From Microglena sp. YARC (lineage: Eukaryota > Chlorophyta > Chlorophyceae > Chlamydomonadales > Chlamydomonadaceae), in assembly GCA_022414725.1 (NCBI GenBank), contig CM039462.1, positions 35,914,423-35,978,422 of the forward strand: 64,000 nt of DNA. Reading direction: 5' to 3'. Under the pieces are notes generated by a model that saw only the letters and a list, made by a program, of their open reading frames with translations, was not told where the DNA came from and did not search any database. A program made the position numbers and the translations under genes. Of the stretch, positions 1 to 11,056 are shown in pieces. Position 1 is the stretch's first letter. Every line of letters starts with the position of its first letter.

Positions 1-59
1 GAGGAGCTGCCAGTCATTGGCCCATCTCAGAGACCCTATGTTGTCACCCTGAATGGTAA

Positions 60-3000
60 CTAAATCACAAGGCAGACCCAGATCCACCTCAACTTCTTCA
101 ACCATTGCACCTCCCTGGCAGCCTGAGACAGGGCCTGATACTCAGCCTCACAAGAGCTAATGGCAACTGTAGGCTGCCTCTTGCTCATCCAGTTTACTAT
201 GCACCCTCCAGCCAGGACAGCAAAGCCAGTCTGAGATCTCCTGTCAGACCCATCATCAGCAAAGGATGAGTCACTAAAGACAGTAAAAGAGAAATCAGGG
301 CTGTGTGTGTAAGTGAGTCCCAGGTGGGAATGTGACCTCAAATACAAAAGCAAACGCTTGGCTGCCCCCCACAGGGGGACGGTAGGGTGAGCAGAAAACC
401 TGGACAGGTAGCTCACAGCAAAGGCAATATCAGACCTGGTGCAAGTAGCCAGGTATAGCAAAGCACCAACAAGAGAGAGGTATTGGCTACTAGAGGACAG
501 GGGTTCTCCAGGTGGGTCAGTGACGGTGGACTTGTCCATGGGGGCACCAAACCTGGGCTTGGCAGCAGCAGTCAGACCAAACTGCTCCACCAGATCAACA
601 ATGTAGGAGTGCTGGGAGAGGTTGGTCTGAACACACCTGCCGTCAGAGTCAAGTGTACAAGCCATGTCCAAGGAGAGGAACTGAACCGGCACACCCATCT
701 CTTTGACCTCCCAGCCAGCTTTCTCCATAGCCTTGATCAGCAAAACATACCTATCCAGCTCACTAAAAGCACAGATAAAATCATCAACATAGGTTAGGAC
801 ATAGCTCCACCCACCATTAGAATCCCTCCTAAAATACATAGCAGGTTCCGCCTTGCACATAATAAAACCATGTGCAACCAAAACCCGCTTGACATCCATA
901 CTCCAAGCCCTGGGCGCCTGTTTCAAACCATAAAGGGACTTGATCAGCTTGCACACAAGGGGAACACCGTTAGGACCAAGTACCATAAAGCCCTCAGGCT
1001 GGTGGCAGTACAGGTCCAGACCAGGTTCAAGGGGAGCATTCAGAAATGCAGTCTTGATGTCCAGCTGCCGAACAAACATCTTCCTATGAGTGATGGCAGC
1101 CAGGAGCACCCTCAGACCTGCTTTAGAAGAAACGGGGGCATACACATTATGAAAATCCAATCCAGGACGCTGCAGAAAACCACAAACCACAAAAAGTGCC
1201 TTGAAGCGAATAGAACCATCAACCCCAACCTTCTTCACAAATAACCACCTGCGAGACATGACCCTCTGTTTAGGAGGCAGTGGAGTGAGCGCCCAAGTGC
1301 CATGGGCATGTAGGGACGCCATCTCATCCTTCATAGCAAGGAGCCATTGATCCCTGTCAGGGTTGGTGGGAAGCATGGCAGCTTTGAAGGTCAGTTCAGT
1401 GGAAGTGGAAATGTATGCTCCCACGTTCAAACAGTGTACTTGTACATGAGCAGCGGGGATATCAGCAGTATCAGCAGTAACCGGTAGTATAGCCCCCAGT
1501 GCAGAACTACTGCCTGGTTGAACAGGGCCGGCCTTATTTGCCTCTATATCAACGAAGCCTGGGTCGACCGGAACACCCCAGCCATACGCAGTATCGGAAC
1601 CCGACCAGTGTTCCAGATCATCACTTGCACTATCGGCAACGGCTACATCATCACATGGGCTTGACCCGAGTAATCCACCAGGGACGACAGGAGGCGTCTG
1701 AATGAACGACACCCGCGAGCCATCCGAGGTGGTCGGAGGTTGGCGACTATTAGTCAATGGACCTGATCCAGGTACCACTATGATCGAAGGCTGTCGTAAT
1801 CCTAAATCTTCACCGACGAAATGTGGCGCAGAGGAGGGCCTGGCGACCCCCTGCGATTCGGCTAAGATTTTGTCTGAAAGAACTGCAGAATCTCGCCCGC
1901 CCAGTGCCTTCACACACAATACAGCACCATCAGCCCCTGACCTGGGACGCAAGGTCATCCCATGATCAGGGCAGCGGTCGACAATTGGGGTTAGCAAAGG
2001 GTCAAGGGAATTAACCGTAGGCACAGGCATATGTCCGTTGATAGCGGCAGGGATGCGAGAGACATACGGCGACCCGTCATAGGGAGATAGCCCAGGAATA
2101 CAGTTATGATCAAACTGCTCATAGAAGAGTACATCACGACTCTCTACTACCTGGCGCAACTTAGGAACCCAAACAAAATAACCCTTACTCACCAAGGAAT
2201 ACCCAACCAGTCTACCAGATAACGCCCTTTCGTCCAGCTTGTTGCGCTTCTTCCCATTGACTAACGTAACGTAGCAAGGGCATCCGAACACGCGCAACAT
2301 CGACACATCAGGCTGAACCCAAAAGAAAAGCTCATGAGGAGTCTTATCTCCCTGATTGGGCAAGCGATTACGAAGGTAACACGCAGCTAGGAAGGCATAG
2401 GGCCAGAAAGACTTAGTTAGCTTAGACTCCAGGTGGATGCTCCTAGCTATAGACTGTAAGACCCCATTGTACCTCTCCACAGTTGCATTCTGCTGTGCAG
2501 TGTATGCCAAAGATAACTCATGCACTGCCCCAACCGATATCAGCCAATCCTCAAACCACTTTACTATAAACTCCTTAGCCCTGTCAGACCTCAGGCACTT
2601 AAAGGCAAACCCGTGCAGCTGATTCATCCATCTGAGGATGATAGTCTGAACTGCTAAGGGAGCTTCATCCCCGGTCCTCAAGCACAACACTTCAGCATAG
2701 CCAGAGTGTTGGTCTGTGAGGCACAGAATATAAAACTCCCCACGCAGACCTCTAATATGAACTGGCCCCATGATGTCCAAGTGAAGGCGTTGGAGAGGTG
2801 CATTGATCGGAGTAGTGCTTGCTTTAGGAAAAGGGAGACGTTTGCCCTTAGCCTTTTGACAAGCATCACAAGGGATCTTAGCCAGTTTTTGGACCTGGTT
2901 GAGTGAGAGGGGTAAGTTCTTAACCATACCCTTCTTGACAAGTCTGTGCATGGCATCATAGCCGGGGTGACCCAGCCGCCTATGCCACAGCCATTCAGGA

Positions 3001-3483
3001 GTGGTAGGGATAACAACTCCACCGTCCTCATCAACATCAAGTGCAAAAGCTGGGTAATTGTCAGCACCAAACGAACAGCCACTGGTGGTGTAACAAGGCC
3101 TACATGCAAACTTGTAAACACCATCACTGGAGGCAGGGAAGGACCAGAGAATAGAAGAGCCCTGAGTGGCAGTGCAACTAATACTATCAAAAAGAAATCT
3201 TGCAGTGGAGAGAATGAGCCACAGCATTTACTGACAGGAGGTTCACCGGACAGTGAGGTATGTAGAGAACATTAGTTAGAATGATTGGTGTTGGTAACCA
3301 ATCACTACATAACTCAATGGATCCCTTACCTACTGCCCGTTGAACCACACCATCACCAAATCGAACTGATGGCAGATTCAGTGGAACATCAAACACAGTG
3401 AACAAAGATCTATCACCTGTGATGGACATTCCAGCTCCAGAATCCACATGCCAGACACCCTCAGACAGGCTCGGACTACACAC
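60..3483 (-). pseudogene. Copia copy A pol (protease, integrase, reverse transcriptase, RNase H), frameshifted
   Basis: The protease part (3483-3187) carries the aspartic protease signature DSGAG. A one-base gain in a T run near 3195 moves the frame, after which 1055 codons stay open (3227-60): GAG-pre-integrase with H-x-H and C-x2-C ([13 protein letters not shown]), the integrase core, reverse transcriptase with YVDD, and RNase H with the FSDSSFADD and CEAEYQAL motifs. A one-base loss in a G run near 88-90 truncates the RNase H end. Upstream of the protease the frame is open back to the gag TAG stop (see finding). The product would be a Gag-Pol fusion. Confidence 0.9.
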
Positions 3484-3528
3484 ATTTGAGAACCTAGAGG
3501 TGCAGGAGAATAGGACAGGGCTTACCTG

Positions 3529-5708
3529 CTACTTCTGCATAGCAAACCCATCAATTTGAGCCTGCAAGGAAGACAATTGCTTTGGAGTAAGGTGACCTGG
3601 AAGGGCCAGGTTAGCAGGCAACGGTGAAGGAAGCGTTGGTTCTGCACGACCAGGGACCCTTCGCAGGGCAGGGAACTTCGTCCAGCAACGGTCCTCCGAG
3701 TAACCATCCTTGTGGGGGCATGGTCCCCAGGTGCATTCCAGGCGCCTCTTGTTCGACCCAGAACCACCACCAGTCTTCTGCCGCCGCTGAAATGCAGCAT
3801 TAGCAGGAAACTGAGGAGCGGTCCGGGACCAACCAGGATGCCTGGAATCCGACTGAGGGAGCGCTATGTTAAGAATATCTAGCTGCCTATATTCCTCTAG
3901 ACAGGACCAGTACTCAACAGGTTGCTGGTTGTATATCAGGATACCATACTTAATCCGCAGCGTTTCGAACCGGGGCAGACTCGCACCTTGAACTATAATG
4001 CCCATGGCGTGACGCTAAGTCCGCGAAAACCCAGCACTGCGCAGGTCAGTGCACATACCGCGAACCCGACGAAAGAAAGCGTCAACGTGCTCATGAGTGC
4101 CCATGACCGAAGCATGATACTCCTTCAGCAAGAGAGGGACACGCGAGGCAAGGGCATCGGACTGCTGCCTCCGGATATGCAAAAAGATATCCCGAGGTGA
4201 AGCAAAGTCCCTATACACCTTGACTAGGGCATCCGTCATGTTGGCAAGCATCATGGATAAGATCATGAACTCTTGGCGGGGTAGGGTAAGCGCACTGAAA
4301 CCCAACAGTGCAGGATCGACACTAGACTCACCATGAGAGGCCGAAGTTCCAGCAGCAGGAGGAGCACACACCGAGGAGCTAAAGACTCACGAATCGCCAG
4401 AAAATACTCAGCAGCAAGACCAGCGTCATAAGCGCGCTGGTCATCTAAGTTCCTGATGAGATCTAGGGAACGCGCAACACGCACAATGAGCTCCAAATCA
4501 GGACGAACAGGACAGAAAGGGAGTGGCACCTTAACAAACTGGTAACCTCGCAGGTCACTGTTCCTACGCCCAACCCCTCCAGAGGTCACACCATTAGCAG
4601 GAGGGTAGTTAATCCCTGGCATAACAGGTCCCAGAAAAGCCCGACACTCTAGACCTAGCTCAGAATAAGCCATCACACGCCTAGGCCTAGGGCGACCCTT
4701 GCTATCAACCATAGCCTGAGTGGCAGTCATATCCAGCCTACCGTACAGAGTGCGGTCCAAGGATTCCCCAGCATGTTGAGCTTGGCGGATAAGACGGCAT
4801 TCCTGCAGGGATAGACGCAGAGGATGTCCGCCATCGAGCAGATGCTCCCAGGAGTCGCATGACAGCGAAGGAGGCACATATGGCGGAGGGCCAGGAGCAG
4901 GGGGCTGCTCCACAGGCGGAGGCGGGGGTGGAGGGGGCTCCTGCGAAGGGCCAGCAAAGGATGCGCGGCCAGCAGCAGCAGAAGCCTCTCGAGCACGAGT
5001 ATTGTAGCCAGACAGACCTCGGTCCGGAGGCAAGGTGAAAGACGCAGACTTCTGCATCAAAGACGGCCTGGCCACCTCCGGGTGGACAGGTGGAAGGGGC
5101 GCAAGCAGAGGCGCAGAGACTGGATCAGGCTTAAACTCCGGGGAAGGCGCAAGAGCAGGTGCCGACAGAGGCTCATACACAGGAGAGACGGTAGAATTGA
5201 ACATTCGAGTAGCAGTGGAAGGAGTGACTCCACCGAAGTCACCACTCATAGCACTCTGCAGATCTTCATCACCATCATCAGAGTCATCAGCATAGCCATC
5301 TGCACGGCGATGACGAGCAAGTTCTTGATAGTCGTAGTCAAAACGGGCATCAGGAGGAGGAGGCGCCCTTGCGTACTGGATAATCTGAGTGGAAGCACAG
5401 CAGAGTCGCATCAGAACGTCCTCAATCTTAGGAGAGAGACGTCGGACAGTAGCAGAAGGAGCCGTAAAGGTGGAGGATTGATTGGGGGGGGTTACTTCCA
5501 CGATGGCGGAAGGACTCTCATGACCGCTAGCAGAGGCAGCTGGTGCACAGACGTCTAGCCAATCATCAAGAGGACCCGGGTCCTCCTTAGGAAGGACACG
5601 GTCGCAGCCATTGCTGATAATGACACTGCGCATCCCGCGCGTCCAAGATTCTCCATTCTTGTCGTGGAGTTTCTCAAAATTAGCGGGAGGCCCTCGCGGA
5701 AGTTGCAT
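3529..5708 (-). pseudogene. Copia copy A gag polyprotein, broken
   Basis: The ORF opens at 5708 ([20 protein letters not shown]) and matches gag of copy B from its first residue. It runs in one frame to about 4375, shifts frame near 4371-4380, continues to a TAG at 4015-4017 where copy B has a sense codon, then reads on to the natural TAG at 3529-3531. Near its end is a Cys-rich patch (C-x4-C then C) like the variant zinc knuckle of copy B but with Tyr where copy B has His. Gag would form the virus-like particle and bind RNA; this copy cannot make a full protein. Confidence 0.85.
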
Positions 5709-5745
5709 CGCAAAGCAGTGGTAGTAAATGAGGGACCGTATAACC

Positions 5746-6048
5746 TATCAGCTTGGATAACACTCCGGAGAGTGGACTTAGTGTGTGCAGCACGCCAATC
5801 TATAAATGCGGAGACGAGAATAAATATTACAAAAGATAGTGGAACCATAAAGGGACACCAGCGGAGGAAAGGGGGGGCGGTAGCCTGGAACCTGATCAGG
5901 GTACAGGTTAGACAGCGCGTGTCAGAAGAACCGATGACGCAGTCAACAGTAAGCTGACATAGTACTGTCAGGACCGATAGTTCTAAGGAAGTACATAAGT
6001 AGTCACCAAGTCATAAAACGCGTGAGAGCACCGCAATTCATGCTGACA
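5746..6048 (-). repeat. 5' LTR of Copia copy A
   Basis: On the minus strand it begins TGTCAGCATGAATTGCGGTG and ends GCTTGATA-like TATCAGC in plus orientation, matching the ends of the copy B LTR. It is about 303 bp against 382-383 bp in copy B; the outer third is nearly identical and the inner part has diverged or been deleted. Directly inside it, the minus strand reads GGTTATACGG, comparable to the primer-binding site of copy B. Confidence 0.8.
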
Positions 6049-7264
6049 AGTATAACATATACGGTACACCGTATAACTAGATTTGACCACTATGGCAATA
6101 GTGCTGTCTTTAATTATTGGCTTCCCTTGTTGCCTGGCTAGCTGAGCCGGGTCCATACATGGTATGCTGAAAATGCGAGAGGGTGAAAAATTACCCAATT
6201 AATAATAGTGGTGGCTGTATATGTAGACTGCTGGCTTTAGTGAGCTTCCTTGGATGTTACTCCTTTCACAAGCAAATACGGTAGACAATATATATATATA
6301 TTGCTTCATTCGCTTGCTTGCTTTTTGCAGTTGGTGAGTGTGGTTTGGATGAGTGCATTCAACTGACAGGAACTTTGAATTTGATAGGTGTGATGTGAGT
6401 GATTTCTCAACAATTGTACCTTCGTATCTACATAGAAGACAGAAGTGGGTTATGTGGGTTATGTACTTCACATTATTGTCATAGACAGGCCATATATAGT
6501 GCATCTACTTTTCGCAGTAGTGGCAACATCATTCGAACTAAATCCTCGGTGCCGCTGGTTTGTGCGGGAGACCCACCTCCTGGGGTGAAATTCCTTTCAT
6601 AACAAAAAAAGAAAAAAAGAAAAGAAGGCCCAAGACAAGCTCTACATACCCAAGTTGACCTTACGTAGGAGACGGATGTGGGTTGAGTGGGTTGGTTAAC
6701 ATTTCGTGGTTCAGACTTGGATTCGTAATCAGGCCCAGGCGGGTTAGCCCGGTCTCGCTCTGCGGATGGTCCGTGCGTGTCTCCGTGTTCAATTAGTTCA
6801 TCTCGATTCAGAACATATGTTTCCTCAACCTCGGCCCGTTCAGCCCGCCCAGCCCGTTCAGCAATATTTTCTCAGCCTCAACCCGTCCGCTTAGGTCGTA
6901 TGGCATCCCGTCGACTTTGGCGTAGGGCATTTAGCAGTCGAGACCTGAATTCGTCGCGTTTTCGCGACGAAAGTAGAGCATCTTGCCGTGATAGTCACCG
7001 ACCTGACCTGACGCGGAAGTGAAGTACGAAGTCAGAGGTTCCACTCCTAGGCTGAATCGTTGGGCTCAAGGGCCATAATCATTTTGCTCGCTCTAGGCCA
7101 GGATAGGGTCGAGTCGGAACGGACTTGACAGCTACTGCGGGCGGGTCGCGTTGGACCCTTGCCCGGCGTTCGCCCGTTGGTTTCGGACAGCCCACGATAG
7201 CCACGTAACGTAACCGCTATCCACCCTGCAGAAGTCCCGCAGAAGGTGATGTAGCGATCGGGGG
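6049..7264. other. Intergenic DNA between Copia copy A and gene A promoter
   Basis: No convincing gene. It holds a short SINE-like repeat with an A-rich tail (6519-6620) and, from about 6800, GC-richer sequence with R/S-rich short ORFs of no recognised family. This is the upstream region of gene A and could carry its regulatory elements, but I recognise none apart from the TATA box at 7265. Confidence 0.5.
6519..6620 (+). repeat. Dispersed SINE-like repeat, copy 1 of 2
   Basis: The segment around GGTGCCGCTGGTTTGTG and ACCCACCTCCTGGGGTGAAA recurs at 59009-59105 with a few substitutions. Both copies end in CTTTCA(T/C)AAC followed by a homopolymer-rich A or T tail, which suggests retroposition. 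No internal Pol III boxes were identified. Confidence 0.6.
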
Positions 7265-7272
7265 TATATAAA
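7265..7272 (+). promoter_or_regulatory. TATA box of gene A
   Basis: TATATAAA in a GC-rich surround, 58 bases upstream of the ATG at 7330. A start site about 30 bases downstream would leave a 5' leader of roughly 30 nt. No gene other than gene A begins here. Confidence 0.6.
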
Positions 7273-7329
7273 CTGCCGCCCCACTTTAATTTCCGTCAAC
7301 TCATCGGCGCTCAGCTGAATAGCCGCAAC

Positions 7330-7383
7330 ATGATGAACCATGAAGGTTTTGAAGATGGCGACCTCGAGCGAGGAAGAAACCAG
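7330..7383 (+). CDS. Gene A exon 1: start codon and cytosolic tail
   Basis: Reads [18 protein letters not shown], then CAG and donor gtgcgt, phase 0. The start is chosen because a TATA box lies 58 bases upstream and the exon joins exon 2 in phase. The tail is acidic and hydrophilic, as expected for the cytosolic end of a type II protein. The initiator could be either of two adjacent Met codons. Confidence 0.6.
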
Positions 7384-10300
7384 GTGCGTGTAGCATCGCC
7401 GTTCCGTTCCTCGTCCGCGCCGGATTCTCCATCGTCTGCTTCGGGCACACTAGTCGACACCAGTCGTGGTACGACGATGCCGACCGACCTCAAGTCCTGT
7501 TCGGGGGATTTCCGAAAGTGAAGCACTCGCTTGGTGAACGCACTGTGAGCGCACTCTGACGTAAGAGAGGCGACAGATTAAATTCCAGCAACCTGATGCA
7601 TTCCTCGTCGTCCCGGCCAGTGGCCTGGCACGTCAGCTCTCAGTTTGTATGAGTTTCCTTGCCATCATGTCAACCTACGCGCGCTTGAGACTCGACAGGT
7701 ACTGTCAGGCACTTTTAGCTAGCTGACCATACACTATTCGACTAGGCCGCAGTTTACGTTCGCCGAAATGAATGACGGCCAGGTGTTTTGCTCCGTGTTT
7801 CGTAACTCTGAATCATATCATACCGTATCATCATTATTTATTTTGTTTCATGCCAGGACACATATCCCCTCCTCGTACTTATCCCCTCATACACCCCGCC
7901 TTTGCATCAAATATGAGTTTTGCATCACTCACGGCGCATATGCACCCCAGTTCCTTTCCTGACCCTACCCGATTCCTGGTTTCCGGTCTGCCCCCTGCCC
8001 GCCACTCCCGATTTTCTCCCATCCCATCCCACGCTGCCTGTAGCTATCAAGCAACAGCATCACCAGCAGGCAGAGCAACCTGTCTCCTGCACCTCCTGTG
8101 GCGACACCTAGGCGCCACTCACGCCTGTCCAAGCCCTCCGAGGGTCTGAAATTACGTCAGCAAGGCTCCGCCTTAGGAGCCGCCCCCCGCACCCGACCTA
8201 GTTCTGCAGCGCTGGGCGGCAGGGCGTACAATTCTGAAGGTGGCTTTGCCTTTTCCTCACCCAGGAATCATACCGAGGTACGTCAGGCCGCGGTTGACGA
8301 GTAAGCTGACATGGGGACGCGTCGGAACGATGGAGCAGTACTTGTCAGATATATGCTCTGTAGGCTGACAGACCTTGTAATCAACCAGTATAAATCCATT
8401 ACTCAAGACCCAAGATGGCTATCAGCCTTCAAGGCTGGAGTTCAAGTTCGATCAGCCTTCAAGGCTGGAGTTCAAGTTGAAATTATTAATCCATTCATGG
8501 CATGCCATAACTGACCCAAGAGGGGACAGGGGGAGGGTAATCTTGCCGACAGGACATATGGGGATGGGGGTAGGGGGATAGGGTAGGGGTATAAGGGTAG
8601 GGGTATAGGGGCAGGGGAATAGGGGCAGGGGTATAGGTGCAGGGCAGGGATATATGAGTAGGGTTATATGGCAGGGGTATAGGTGCAGGTAGGGTATGGG
8701 TAAAGGGGTTGCCGACAGGACATAGGGGGAGGGGGAGGGGTTTCTTGCCAAAGGTAGAGAGGACAGGGATATGAAAATAAGTTAAGCTATCGAAATAGTC
8801 AAACATAATAAATGAATCAAGATCAGTGTCTGGAACCAAGCCTAGTAAATAATGTAGAATTAAATTATAACTGCAGCACGAAGCCAGCCTGCAAAACGAT
8901 TGTGTGGGGTTCAGTTCATCAGTGCCTTTTCGTTTTAGCCCCTCCTGTCACGGTTGGGCAAGTCCCTTTAGCCTATCTGGCCTACCCCTGTACTGTAAAA
9001 AACATACATACAAATAATACATCCTACATTTTGAGATTGTCCAACCTAAAAGCTTTGATAACCACCATTATTCCTCCTTGTTTACTTCGCAACGGCTTTC
9101 CGGTAATCCAGTAAATTGTAACAGTCCAGGGGTAAGCCACTAGCCACTTATAGACACAAAAAAGGCTGGTATGTTTTTAGCACCCCAGCCTTCATGTAAT
9201 GCTGGTATAGCTATTTCACAATATACTTTTGACGGGCGGCTAAAATGAAACCCGAAATTCCAGTAAAGGCTGAAGTGGAATTTCCCAACCTGATATATGC
9301 AACTGCACATTGGTACGTTGGTAAAAGGATTGTTTGGGTTCAGTTCATCAACGCTATTTCTTTTTGTAACACACATGCATACATACATTGATACATACAT
9401 AAAATGAAAATAAAACATTCCAGAACAGGCCGAAGTGAGTTTCCCAACCTGACTCATGCAAATGCACATTGGCACCTCCAGGATGGCATCCGCTTTGAGG
9501 GAGCTGCATACACCCCGAAGGCAACATCCCAGGCCATATCCGAAGCCACAAATACCCCAAGGGTCGCATCCCGGGCGATGTCAGTTGCGTCTTCCATTGT
9601 CATGCCAACTGCCCCCTCCCCCCTCCCCGGAGCCATCAACAATGAGGAGCACCCCACTGCCATGACCCGTGGATCACAGCCTAACATGAGTGCTGTGTGG
9701 AACCAGAAGTTGGGTGAACTCAACCTGGACCCTGACGACGAGGCTGACGATACCAAGCAGCTTTCCAACGCTGACACCAAGCAGTCTGCCAACGATGCTT
9801 CCCATGCCAAGTACCCCCGCCTGACCAAACTGCTCATCGCAGCTGTGGTGCTGCTCTCCCTGCTGGCCTTGGGTCTCGGCTTGGGCCTGGGCCTGGGCTT
9901 CACCGCCGGCAGCTCTAGCGATGATGTGTTGAGGGTGGAGGTGTCATTCCGTGACCAGATGAAGGAACAAGCTGCTGTCCCCCTGCCCCTATCCATGTGG
10001 GTGTCAGCCCCACCTAATGGCACTACTGTCACCACCCAGGGCGCCGCCAGGGAGCAAGCTACACTGCTGAAGGAAGAGCTCGATGTGGTGCGTAGTATTC
10101 ATGTTTGGCTGCTAGAACCTGGATACAATGTGTCTGTACATCATGGTTCATGAATGATGATAAATATTGATAGTCTACTGCATCGTATTGTTGCTTTGTT
10201 TGAGTTGTTGAGGGTCTCGGGTTTATGGTTTAGGGTCAAGTTCAAGATGAATATGTATATATATATAATACATATGCCTTTTCAAAGCCCCATTTAAAAA

Positions 10301-11010
10301 AAGTAACATTCTTATTTTAAAGGCTTTGCCCTTAAAAGATGAGCCCTTCAAATAAAGGTGACCCTATGGGCAAAGCCGCAGAGCCCATAACGAGTTGGGG
10401 ATTAGGGGTGTTGGTATGCCTTATCATTAGGATAGTTACACTACACTGTGTGCTGACTGTCCTGGCAGAGCTCAAACCAGGGATTATTTTCCCGCAATAT
10501 GTAGCGATCGCTAGTTTAACCCCCTTTTATCGAAATTGTCGCTTAAAAAAAGTAAAACAAAAAATATTGTTGTTTGTCCCGAAAAAGCAGCTAAAAAGCT
10601 ACTAAAAGCTATAAAAAGCACCTAAACTCTGTTCCTGGAGGAGGCCTAAAACCATGAAGGTAGAAAAAACCCACTTTCAGATTTGAAAAACAATCACTGG
10701 CTCAGGCCTCTGCTGTGAACATAATGGTAGCGGCTGCTCTGATGTTGGACTCAGCTGGGAACGCATTCTATATTTATTTATTTTATATTTATTTATTTTA
10801 TATTTATTTGTTTTATATTTATTTATTTTATATTTATTTATTTTACATTTCTTTATTTTATATTTATTTGTACACTGAACATGTTCCCCACCCCCCAACC
10901 CGATGACACCCGACTGAAAACACACGCCCCCCACCCCCCACCCCGATGACACCCGACTGAAAACACATGCCCCCTACCCCCCACCCCGATGACACCCGAC
11001 TGAAAACACA

Positions 11011-11056
<46 letters not shown>

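Larger units (their letters stand above)
1..6048 (-). mobile_element. Ty1/Copia LTR retrotransposon, copy A, degenerate and truncated by the window edge
   Basis: Read on the minus strand this holds, in order, an LTR (6048-5746), a gag-like ORF (from 5708), protease, GAG-pre-integrase and integrase, reverse transcriptase and RNase H, running out at base 1. The domain order integrase before reverse transcriptase defines Ty1/Copia. It is clearly related along its length to copy B at 11204-18240 but diverged, with a shorter LTR. The reading frame is broken by a nonsense codon (4015-4017) and by frameshifts near 4371-4380, 3190-3227 and 88-90. The 3' LTR lies outside the window, so the target duplication cannot be read. 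It is upstream of gene A and in the opposite orientation. Confidence 0.93.
7384..9481 (+). other. Gene A intron 1
   Basis: Contains a 30-bp tandem pair (8430-8480), a G-rich minisatellite of the form GGGGTATAGGGGCAGG (8530-8730), an inverted copy of the ACAGTCCAGG repeat (8890-9000) and, at 9250-9312, a decayed copy of the 3' splice region of exon 2 (9408-9472). No gene seen. Confidence 0.6.

Noticed and set aside
6777..7022. 81-codon Arg/Ser-rich ORF upstream of gene A
   Set aside because: No promoter or family match; composition follows the local GC-rich, CCCG-repeated DNA.
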